A stretch of DNA of 64,000 bases from Mesostigma viride (lineage: Eukaryota; Streptophyta; Mesostigmatophyceae; Mesostigmatales; Mesostigmataceae): contig RPFO01001034.1 of assembly GCA_009746045.1 (NCBI GenBank), positions 466,001-530,000 of the forward strand, written 5' to 3'. The position numbers were made by a program, and so were the translations under genes. Below the pieces are notes generated by a model. It worked only from the letters and a program-made list of their open reading frames with translations. It was not told where the DNA came from and searched no databases. Positions 34,601 through 47,000 of the stretch are shown here, piece after piece (the first letter of the stretch is position 1; each line of letters starts with the position of its first letter).

Positions 34601-37600
34601 GCCATGGCCATTGCTACTGCCATGGCCTTTGCCTTAACCAGTGATTGTCAGCTACAGCTTCGCATGGTGGTAAATTTATGGGAGTATCACACAAAGCCAA
34701 GTTTTGGGTATGTGATGGGCAACCTTCTCCTTCCTGTATGCTGCCCGTTGCTTTCGACGTGCTTTCCTAAACCCTAAACCCTAAACCCTTCATCCCCCAT
34801 CCCCCTCTTGTCATGGACATTTTGATTGACTGCCGTCTCCTCGCCAAATATGCACACGCCGTTTGCGCCCACGCACTGACGCACTCACGCACCCTGCACC
34901 CACACACATCTCATCCCGTGCACACCCAAACCTCCCCGCCCGTACAGGCGACGCTGACGGATGTGTTTGTGGAAGACCAAGACGCTGACAGCTGCTACAC
35001 GACCGCCATCATATCCACTGCGGAGGCCGCGGAGCTCAACGTGATGCAGAAGCCAGCCAGAAACGGCAGCGGTGCCGTCAACAGCAGTAGCGGGGCTAGC
35101 CCCACAGGCGACGGCGACGGCGCCACGGGTTCGCCTGAGCAACTGGAGCAACAAGCGGAGCTGGCATCATTGCTGCCGCATAGCCCGGAACTGTTCAAGA
35201 TGATCATACCTGACGTACGTCTCTGGCACCCTCGTATAGAAGCACCCGTGTGTGCCCTGCCCCCTTCATGCATCGCTCCCTTGGGTACCTTCCCGTGAGG
35301 GCTCCCCTCCTTAGAGCGCCTTTCCCCCCCCGTCTTTACCCACTCTCCCTTTGTCCCTTGCCTCTTCTCCCTGTCGTCTCCCCTTCCCTGAAAGCCCTCA
35401 TCCTCATTGCACGTTTCTGCGAGGCAAACCTGTCATCTGGAGCGATATACGTATGGGAGTGATACATATGGGAATTGGGAGTGATACATATGGGAGAAGC
35501 GAGGTCGTTATTAAAATCCCCCCTTTTCCTGTGGTACCCATTCTCAGGACCCTACCAATGTGTGACCCCAAGGCCCGCAGTGCGAGCCGCGTGGGCCTTG
35601 CGCCATGGACAGTTGATTCTTCGATCCACCCACCTGCCTGCACGTTGATACGTCATTAACCTGCCTGCACGGGTCTAAGTCATGACCTGCCTGCACATTT
35701 TGTAAGCCATAACCTGCTTGCACATTTCTAAGTCATCGTGCTTCTTTCTGCCCCTGCAGTCGCCCTGTGGCTCGCAGTGCAGACGGGCGGACGCTGTGGC
35801 TCACAGCGCATCTTGACCCTTTCTAATCCCACAACCTGCCTCTCTTTGCACTAGTTGACTGCCCTCTAGTTGACTCCTCTAGTTGACTCTCATATTGAGG
35901 CCCTCTTCCACCCCTACCTGTGATCGTTCCGACTCCTATTGAGACCCTCTACCACCCATACCTGTTATCGTTCCGACTCCTATTGAGACCCTCTACCACC
36001 CCTACCTGTTGTCGTTCCGACTCCTATTGAGACCCTCTACCACCCCTACCTGTTGTCGTTCCGACTCCTATTGAGACCCTCTACCACCCCTACCTGTTAT
36101 CGTTCCGACTGCCAGCAGTGCAAATCGGGAGGCCTGCTGACCGTGACCATCTCCTGGTTCCGTTTCACCCATCCACCCATCCACCCACCGACCACCCACC
36201 CACCCACCCACCCGCCCGCCCGCCCGCCCGCCCGCCCACCCACCCACCCACCCACCCACCTACCCTGACCTTCTTGACTTGATTCGCTCCCATGTCGACT
36301 CCTTTGCCCACAGTGCAAGCCCGGCGGGCTGCTCACAGTGACCATCTCCTGGTTCCAGCCGCTCGAGTTCACGCGCGGTTGGTACGCGTCCCGCGTGGCG
36401 CTGGCCATCCCGCGCAACTGCTACCCTCCTGACCGCGTCGCAGTCAGCCAGTTTGTGACCGTGCGGGCGGTCATCACCACGCCCCTGGACGAGCCGGTCA
36501 CCTACCTGGGGGACAGCCACCCCATGAAGGTGGGCAGGCCATGCTTGCTTCTCAAGCTCATGTTGGTTTCGTATCGTTTCGTGAGACACAGCTCACCTTA
36601 CCTGGGGGACAGCCACCCCATGAAGTGGGCTGTGGGCGCCCGCGAATGTCGCTCGGAGGCTTGTAGTTGGGATGAAGGAATAAACGGTCACGTACCTGCG
36701 GGACAGCCACCCCGTGAAGGTGTGGGGAAATATACCTAGTATGGTAGCATGTGTGTCAAGTGTGTGTAGTCCCTTTTTAGTAGGGACTGGGGTTGGGTTT
36801 AGTGTGGAAGGGAGAGTGTAGGATGAGGGAGAGAGTGGTCAGCGACTTGGGGGCCAGCTACTCCGTAAGAGTGGGCAGGGCATGCGATCCCGTTCGGTTC
36901 AGATGGCACACTAGAGTTTAGGTCAAGCGCTTGAGGGACAGCTACCCGTTTAGGTCAAGTGCTTGAGGGACAGCTACCCGTTTAGGTCAAGTGCTTGAGG
37001 GACAGCTACCCGTTTAGGTCAAGCGCTTGAGGGACATCTACCCGATGAAGGTCGGCCGTGGGTGGGATTTGGTGGGTCGTAAACCCTGTATTGCATCGAT
37101 ATGAGACCCTAAATCCTGCTACCCTCGTATTGCATCGATATGAGACCCTAAATCCTGCTACCCTCCTATTGCATCGATATGAGACCCTAAATCCTGCTAC
37201 CCTCCTATTGCATCGATATGAGAACCCAAATCCTTAACCGAACGGGGGACAGGCGCCCAAGGTGGGCATCCCATGCCATCCGTTCAAGCTTTGTTTTCGG
37301 CTTCCTATGGTCCTGTTTGCCATGGTTTGCTCCGATTGGCATCATATGGTTCTGTTGACCATGGTACGTCTGGGGGGCAGTCACCCCAGGAAGGTGGGGC
37401 CGGTTAGGACTTGGTGTTTGGGGGATGAAGGGGAAGAGCGGCCCCATTTGGGGGGAACAGCCACCCATGAAGGTGGGCACCGCACGGCAGCCAGTCTGAT
37501 TTGACGTAGATGCAACCCGCAGAAAATGCACTTTTGCTCGGTTACCTGGCTCTAGTCCCATGCGACCAAAGAGGGGGTAATCAGATGGTAATGGAATAAG

Positions 37601-40600
37601 GTAGTCACCAGGTGGTAATCAGATGGTAATCGAAATAAGGTGGTAACCAGGTGGTAATGAATAAGGACGCTTCCTCTGCTTTTACACGTTAACCTTGCTA
37701 GGTCATTACCTGCGGGGTCCCCATCCATGGTTCCTAACTATGCTCCCTAACTATGCTTCCTAACTATGCTCCCTAACTATGCTCCCTAACTATGCTCCCT
37801 AACTATGGCCCCTAACCATGGTCCCCAACTACTGCCCTATCTGTGTGGTAACTATCCCTAACTACGGTCACTTTCCATGCATCGATTGCCCACGCCACAG
37901 GTCATGAGCAGCCTACATGGCCGCATCGAACTGATCGTTGACAACGGCGTCGAGTGGAAGAACCAGGACTTCGTCATCGCCCACGCAGTAAGGGCGAGCT
38001 GAAAGAATCCTGATCGCTTTGTTAATTGCCATCTGGTGGTACATGAGAGCTGTTGTACTAACTGCTGTTTGAGACTCTGTCATCGCCCACTAGGTGAGGC
38101 CTTTCTTGATCATCCTGTTGCGACTGTTTCTGGCTGTCAGTTGTCTGGGGGGTTGTAGGCTGCAGAACCAGGACATCGTAATCGCCCACACTGCGACTCT
38201 TCGTTCCGCCACCATGATGTCGCGCTGTTCTCCTCCTGTTTGGGGGAGTGCCTGTTGTTTGAAGTATGGGTAGACTAGCAGAATCAGGAGTTTGTGATTG
38301 CCCATGCAGGATGCGGTGACGTATTCACTGCGCCGTGTTCACCCGCAGGCTGCTCGTTTCCACCCGCTTGCAAGTGCTTTTCGTTGCTTGTGGGACTTGC
38401 AAGTGCTTGTGGGACTTGATGTTGGTGGGGAGAAAAGAAATGTCTCTATCTTGGTATTTTTGCTTGAGGGGCGTCATGTTTGGGGTACTGTAGGTGTTTT
38501 AAATGGCTCTTTGTTGGTTGGCGGTTTGTAAGTTCATGGCGAGGTGGTTGAACTGGCAGAACCAGGACTCCGTGATCACCCACGCGGACGAATTCTTTTT
38601 CTATTATTTGCCTCTATCACATCTGTTTGTCCATTGCTGGTGGTGGCTTTACAGAGCACCTTCGGCCAAGGCTACACTTGAAGTGCTATCAGTGATTTTT
38701 ACACGAGCAAACCTTTCCCGCAAAGTGACTGCCAAACAACTGAATCAAAGCTCTTCTCTCTCTCCCCCCCAAACCCCAAACCCTTCTCCCCACCACCACC
38801 ACATACAAACACAATATTCACCCTCCCTTCCCCCCTCCTCCCCTGCCCCCCCCCCCCGCCCTTGGCTCTGTCAGGTGTGGTCCGAAGGCATAGTCGGCGC
38901 GGCCAACTTTGAGCGTGCCATGGCCGCCTCCGGCATGGACTCCCGCGACTCCCTGTGCATCTCCCTGGCACCCCCCAGCCCCAACCATGCCACCGTGAGT
39001 CCCCTCCCATGTACACGCACGTTGCCCCTCAAGCCCCTCCCCCCCATGTAGACGCGCAAGGGCCTTTTCCCCCATGTGCACACACAAGGCCCTTTCGTCC
39101 GCTAGAGCGCCCGCCTTTAATACTGCGCCACTGCGCTACTGTACTGTTTGCTGCTCTGAGCTGTCAATGGCATGTGAGGTCCCACCTGCTTGATCTGCGA
39201 CCATCATTGCAAGTGTCCCTCAGTCCCTGCATACTGCACAGCGCAGTATATGGTTTAGGGTTTGTCCCTGCGTGTATGATTTTCATCCTTTCACGGCATA
39301 TATGTTTCTGCATATAGATGGTTTTCATCCGATCGCTGCCAGTCCTTTCGTCCTGTGGCTAGGATCCCTATCGTTTGGCCACCAGTCGCTATCTCATGGC
39401 AACCGCTCCTACTATATCCATGTATTTGATCCCAGCATGATTCGGCTGTTTTGGCGATCACATGGCCAGATATCGCTACCTCGTGGCTAGCAATCCCTGC
39501 CGCATGGATGTTCGTCCCTATCTTGTGGCTACCAGTCCTAATCCCGTGCAACATATTCACAATCCAATCCTCTTCACATTTAATGAGGGATTGCCTGGCG
39601 AAGCCGAAGAGGACCTGCGTCCCAACCTCATGGCTATGCTCCCTATCTCATGACCAAGGGTCACTATACCATGGCTGTTGGTCACTGTACGTTGCTTCCC
39701 CCTCCGGTGCAGACCTTTCCTCGCTCCGTCATCTTCCTGGTCGACCGCTCCGGGTCGATGGACGGAGCACCGATGCAGTACGCCAACGAAGCGCTCGTCA
39801 CCGCCCTGCGCTCGCTCACGGTAACCGCTTGTGATATGTATCGGAACTGTAAAAGTGGCGGTGTGCTTGCTTGTGGTAACTATGATACACTATACTCCCA
39901 GTACTATACTATTGCTTGTGGTAACTATGATGTACTATACTCCTAGTACTATACTATTGCTTGTGGTGACTACGGTGTACTATACCCCTAGCCAAATGTT
40001 CATTTACTGTGTTGGGAGCATAAAAATGGTGCTGCGATTTAGCATTGTAGGTATAATTCTGGCACCCTTGCACAAGGAGTGCGACTGCCTTGCCTTGGTA
40101 GGCTGTGGAAAGCTCGGACGTTGCATGCTGGCGGAGGCTTTGCGTTCAAATTGATGGGGTTGTACCACGGGTAGCACCCCTTCAACCGTAGGAGCTTGTC
40201 GGAACGTCCCCGACAAGGCCTTAGGCCTTTGGACGCAATTTCGCAAAGGCCTGCAAATGCTGTGTGGTAGGGCTGTTAAGCTGTCAGCAAAGGTCGGGCC
40301 TTGGGCTTAAGTTGGCAGTGCTTTCGATCATCACCTGTTTAAGGCGTTCTCAGTGTCACATGCTTGTGCGCTCCAATCAAGGGTGACGGAAGCTGTTAAG
40401 ATGCACAGGTTAGGGCGTGTTGGCGGACTTTGCTTTTTAGGCTTGGATCAGCTAGCCCATGGTGTGTGGGCGGAGGTATACTGACAGCAGGCGTGGCGAC
40501 ATTGCTCACGGCAGTGGCAGGCCAATACCCACCTCAATGAGGGCAACATGAATGGGACAGCTCTTGTCAATAAGGGCATCATGCATAGGACAGGACTCGG

Positions 40601-43600
40601 GAAGATTGGCTTCCATCCACCCCCCCACCCATTCACCCTCGCACCTGTCGACCCGCTTTCGCTCTCACATGGTTTTTATGTTTATGAAACATAATTTAGT
40701 TTTCTGCTGGTGCCTAGCGACCTGCCTGCTCAGCTAACTATTACCCGACCCCCGTGCACAGTATCCTTCTGCTGCCTCCGCAACCGTGCGACACGGTCAA
40801 CCTACCTACCACGTGACCCCCTCATCCCCCTCCCTTGAAGCATTTTACTTGGAATTCTTGTGCTGGCGCACCAGCCTCGCATCGTGTTCAACATTCGACC
40901 TACCTACCATCTGACCCTCCCATCCCTTTGTTTTTTCTTTGAATTCTTGTGCTGGCGCACCAGCCTCGCATCGTGTTCAACATTTGACCTACCTACCACC
41001 TGACCCTCCCATCCCTTTGTTTTTTGTTTGAATTCTTGTGCTGGCGCACCAGCCGCGTGACGTGTTCAACATCATCGCGTTTGACCACGAGCAGGCAGCG
41101 TTCTCAGGGCGGATGGCGGAAGCCAGCGCGGCCAACGTGGACACAGCGACGCAGTGGGTGGCCGAGACGTGCGTCGCAAGGGGTCTGACCGACATCCTCA
41201 CACCGATGGAGCAGGTGGGTGCTTAACAGCAACGTACTACCTCCGACGGGGGGCGTGTGCTTGCCTTGCAACATTATCGCAAGCAAGGGTTGCCTTGCAA
41301 CGCCGTAGATAATGCGTTTGCAGAATGAGCCTTAGGCGACGTTATCGCAAGCAAGGCGGAGAGGGGTTTGCCTTGCAAAATCGTAGTGTGCTTGCGCATT
41401 GAGCTGTGTGTTTTTTACCATCTATGCGCCCATGGAGCAGGTGGGTGATTTTACCGGTGTAGCTGACGCGATGGAGCACGTGGGTACAAATTAAATAACA
41501 TAAACTGTGTATGCACATTAAGGGGAGGGTCCCATAGAAATATATCAAAACTTACCCCCCCTAATAACTACAGAAATGCAACTGACAACCACTGAATGAT
41601 GTTTGGGGACCATAAACATGATGTTTGGGCATGCATACCACCACTTGTTGGGGGTACTACCCCCAGCCATACACCGGCTATGAGCTAAAAATAGAAAAAA
41701 ACGCTGTCCGGGGCACATCTTGCCCAGAACAGTGGGAGAACCAGTTGCATGAAAAAAGCACACCCCATATAAAAATGTCATGGGACATTGTTTCTACCTA
41801 ATTGGATCAACAAAATCAGCACATCCCTTTGAGTTATTAATTTTTGGGCCAAAAATACGCTTTTTTAGGCGGGGCGTCCCCATACACACTCATAACACAT
41901 CAATTAGGCCTGAAAAGCACAAGTCAAATTCTGTCATGACCATAGAAGGCACTGTCAAAGTTTGGTGGCATTCTGAGCTCAGCTGTAGCAGTTATTAATT
42001 TTGGCAGTTGGCCACCTGTGCAGACGCTAAGGAAGGCATTAGTGAGTATTAAGGCACACTAACACTTCCTATGCCATCCAAAAGGCTCCTGACCATGCCC
42101 AATTCGACCACAATGTACAAGGAGGTGGCTGGGCACGTCATGTGCCCTTGCCTTACCTCGACACGGGCAACCTGTTGCGTGTGTGCACAACAATGAGGCA
42201 GGTAGCTCTACATGCCTAGCCAACACTTCTAAAGCATATTCCAGGTTTATGGTGTGGGCATCATCCCAAAACCAAGCTCAAACACACCCTAGAAAGCCAT
42301 ATCCACTAATTGCCCAACAAGGGTAACAACAGACAGTCCACAGAGAAAGCAGAATTATCATACATGCTGCTTGCCAAGGCTTCTTACCATGGTTACCTTG
42401 CCTTGCTAGCATATGAATTAGGGCTCTCCCATTTTAGTGGGAGAAAGGCCAACAAGACAACGATAACCCCTACCTACGTGCAGTTCCACCCATGCAGTAT
42501 GCCCCTCAGAAAAACCACTGCCACCTTTCTTTCCAGCGCAATTGTTTGCCAAGAAACAAACTCAAGCTTGTGAGCCTCTAACCACAATGAAGCCTCTGCT
42601 AAGAAAGGCCGCGTCAATATTCACACAAAACTGAGTGCTGTTAGCAATCTCCTTCCAAGAAACCACTCAGCAAATCCCTGACAACTTGACGATATGCCAC
42701 GGTCACGCTTTGACACATCCCAGCCATGCAACGTACATAAAAACCACTGAAAGGTGCCAGGAATCTGGCGATGCGCAGCACGGAATGGCATTATACCTGG
42801 CGCTAACTGCACGGAAAGAAGCCGAAAACTTGCGTTGATAACCCATAAAGGAAGCGAAACATTCATAGGGTCACGTTGATCACACGATCGTACCATTACC
42901 GGAATTGTCCTTCGCCCAGCGGCGCAAGAAAGAACAACCTTCCATGGAATAATAAGACGCGCATCCCGCGAGCCTGGAGAGTGTCTTACCGATCATGACG
43001 GAAATCTTGCCGAAACCCAGCAAATTTTTTAAAGCTTTACCAATAACGATTTAAACGCATCCTTGACGCTAGGTAAAGCCCATAAAACCTGACAATCACC
43101 GCCGCCAGCGTGCATTCTAATTTATTCCTCTCGACGAAAACATCAGATTGGACCCCCGTGGCGATGGTCATCAGTAAAATCATCGACACTGCAAAAAACG
43201 CGAACTCCGCTACGAGGTAGTATCATTTACTCATCGTCTTTAAGATTCGCTCAGTTTCTCTGCATTCCGCAAGCTATCTTTTTCTACTCTGCCTGAAAGC
43301 ACGTCGCCATGGCCAGCTCCGGTAGGGGTGCGCGCACCGTGCACCACTTTTTCACGGTACGGACGGGTACCGCGAATTTTTCGGCGCCAAAATATTCGCG
43401 CCGGGACCGTCCCCTTAAATAACGTATTAACATAAAGCATTAAATTATTCATGGATGACGCACTGGTGGGTATAAAGCACTCAAGCGCAGTGGAGATGTG
43501 TGACTCTGCTCTGCTCTTGCATGCGGAGCAGGTGGGTTTGAATAGCCAAGCTTCTTGAAACAGGTGCGTTTGTGCTGGCGTGCGGAACAGCAACTTGTCT

Positions 43601-43985
43601 GCTCGTGGGGCAAGTAGCCAGGGGAAAGAAGCGGGGGGCAAGTAGTGCAGGTCTCACGTTGCGGGAAATGACCCTGCCTGCCTTTGTGATCACCCTTATC
43701 ATCACATAATCGTTATAAGTATTCATATCCTTGCATGTAGAGCTGCCATATCCCCTGTTTTGTAACCCCCTTCTGTGCTCAGGCCACGGCGGCGCTTCCC
43801 CTTCACGATACCTCCACTCAGTTTAGTCTTAAAAGCAATTGAAAGCACGTGACCGCGTAGCATGGGTACCGATACAGGAATCCTTCAACCCTTATATACA
43901 ACGAGGAGGAAGGGGCTCGCTAGCCTCTCTCTCTTCTCTTATACTGCCTCAAGTGGGCAGGCCACACACCTCAGCTCACAGTAGC

Positions 43986-44019
<34 letters not shown>

Positions 44020-47000
44020 GTGCCATGTTTTGATATCTTGCGTCGGCCACCCACCTCAGCTCACAGCACCTTGTGTGTGCGTGTGTGCCATGTTTTGATA
44101 TGTTGCGTCGGCCACCCACCTCAGCTCACAGTAGCTTGTGTGTGTGTGTGTGTGTGTGTGTGCCATGTTTTGATATCTTGCGTCGACCACCCACCTCAGC
44201 TCACAGTAGCTTGTGTGTGTGTGTGTGTGTGTGTGTGCCATGTTTTGATATCTTGTGTCGGCCACCCACCTCAGCTCACAGTAGCTTGTGTGTGTGCGTG
44301 CCATGTTTTGAGATCTTGCGTCGGCCACCCACCTCAGGCCATGGCCATGCTGCAAGACCCAGAGGCACCCACGCCCCAGGGCTCCGTCCCCTACATCTTC
44401 CTCATCACCGATGGCGCGGTCGAGAATGAGCGGCACATCTGCCACGTGGTCATGCAGCGGCTGGCGGCCAACCAGGGCTGGACCCAGAGCCCCTACGGCA
44501 CAGCGCCGCGAATCTCCACGTTTGGCATCGGTGTGTGCGTGCAAGCGGATTTTTTTTTGTTACCATTTTCTTATATTACTTATAACTTTCATAGTGTTAT
44601 TTGTGCCAGGAGCCAATATGGCATAGCGCCGCGCATTTGGCATCGGGAGTCGAGTCCAATTGCCGAAATATTGTTTTAGCATTGTGCAATAAGTTTCTCT
44701 CAACAGCCCCCGCATTGCGTCGCGTAGCTTTACATCCGTGTGTGCATGTGGTGGGCTCGTAAGGTACTGCCCGGGTTGAATGCTAACGTTAGTATTAGCT
44801 TGTTCCATGATCCCTTAGGGCACTATGCCCAGTATTCCTGCGTTTCGCACCGGTGTGTGAGGATTTCGTCTTTAGTTTTCCCAGCCTACTTAATTCCTTG
44901 TGTAACGTTGCATCTTTTAGTTTGTTTCATCTCAGCCAATGCTTTGCTCTCATCGTCTATTCAACCTGCGCTCGGGGTCTATTCTACCTGCTCTCGGGGA
45001 CTTAACTACCTGCTCTCTATCTTAGTGCTTGTTGATCTTTGCATAAAATCATACTACTGGAAGTAATTTTTTTGTGGGGGGGGTGTAAGAGTCTCCATGA
45101 ATGTCTACCTTAATGCAGTAGTTTCTTTGACTGTTTCCCTCTACCTGACCCGTGCTCACCACGACACCTGCCCCTTTGGCCGCGTGCGCGATCGCCCGAG
45201 TGCTATCCCGCGAGCAGGCCAGCGGTGTAACTACTACTTCCTGAAGATTCTCGCGGAGAAGGGCCGCGGCCTGAGCGATGTCGCCTTCACCAACGACCGC
45301 CTCCGCATGCAGATGGATGGCCTCCTCCTGGCCGCCGCCACGCCCGTTGTGACCGACATCACTGTGAAGGGGCTGCCCCACGATGCGGAGCTTTACCCTT
45401 CCCCGCCCCCCGACCTGTTCGTGGGCGCGCCAGTGGTGATCGCGGGCAAGTACCGAGGGGTGCTCCCGCCGACGCTCGCGGTGGAGGGGCGCATGCCAGG
45501 GGGGGGCGTGTGGCGCAGCGAGGTGAGTCGTGACGTGTGCCATGAATCGTGGCTTGTCATGACTTTACACCCATTCACTCCCAAGGATCTTCGGTCTTTA
45601 TTGGAGCAAGAAAGGGACTGGGCCATCCTTAATGAGAGGCAAGGCTGAACCGAAAAAAACTTGGGGGAAACTTACTGAATAATAGGCTGGGAGGAACTTA
45701 GGACAAAATGATGCACTTAAATTTTATGAGAGCGTGCTTCCTTATCATGCGCATAAAGAAGGCGGGGGTGGGGAAAGGGGGGGTGGGGAAGGGGGGTTGT
45801 GGAAGGGGTTTGTGGTAGGAGGGTATGAAAGGGGAGTATGGAAGGGGGGGATGGAAGGGGGGTGAAGGGGGTTATGGAAGGGGGTTTGAGGCAGGGGGTC
45901 AAGGAACGTGGGTTGTTGTCAAAGGGCTTTTTATTTACATCCCGTTCATGGGAAGCATTGTTTGCTCTTGGGTTGTGGTGTCAATGGGAGTTTCAAACTG
46001 GGATTAATGGGTATACCGCATGAGAGCTAAATATAGAGAGTAAATCATGAGAGCTAAATATAGTCCTTCCCCTGGATCCCTCTGCCCTCCATCGTCTGCT
46101 GTCGTTGCGTCGTGGTTGCCCCCCCTGACAGATGGGAGCGCTGCCAGCCCCCTGCATCCCATTGCACAAGGTAGGGGCATTTACTTTGCGTTGATTGCAC
46201 AAGGGAGCGAGGTTCCATGCATTCACCTCTTACCGATCCGCTTGCATGGAAATCCAAAAGATTTTTCGTGAAGACTTGTTTTCAACACCATAGGTCAGGT
46301 TATAACGTTTCTGACCACTACAACAGCTCGCCACTCCCTTTCCCCTCAATTTCTCGTCTTTTCTTTCTGCCTATCCCGCGCCTAACTCTGCCCTCTCTGT
46401 GGCCCCCGTGCGCCTAGGCACACATTCCCAGCACTCACTCTTGATATCAGCGCTGAGATATGCATGCCCCCTAAACGATACACAATAGCCACCAGCTGCC
46501 GACCTTCTCTTCTAATCCCGGCCGTGCGGTTCACGCGCCCAGATTCCATACCTGGCGCATCTGCACCATACTTTGCACCATCTTCGTTGTTTCATGCACC
46601 GTGATGATGTGTCTACGCAGGCGTTCCTGGTAGCAGCAGATCTGTCTGACTTGTCCATCCTTCCCCCACCCCCCCACCCGCTCATGGCGATCCATCACTC
46701 CATTTATTTCTGATGTAGGTGTTCCTGAAGCAGCAGATGGACCTGCTGACCGCCAAGTGCTGGCTGGAGGGTAGCGACTCGCTGCGGGAAAAGGTGAGCC
46801 GTTATTCCCACCAGGGGCACGTGCATAGTTGGAGAGATGGCGCGGTTGTTTCCATGTCGCCGACGAGACCTTGACATCCTATGTTCAATGCCACCAGTCT
46901 ACTTTATGCCCCTAAGTAGCCTTTATGTTATGCTATGCCCTCAAGTATCCTTATGCTTTGCGATGCCCCTAAAATTTCCTTATGTTGTGCTATGCCCCTA

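Noticed and set aside
34766-34790. True telomere or chromosome end
   Set aside because: Only three and a half units, inside an intron with coding exons on both sides.
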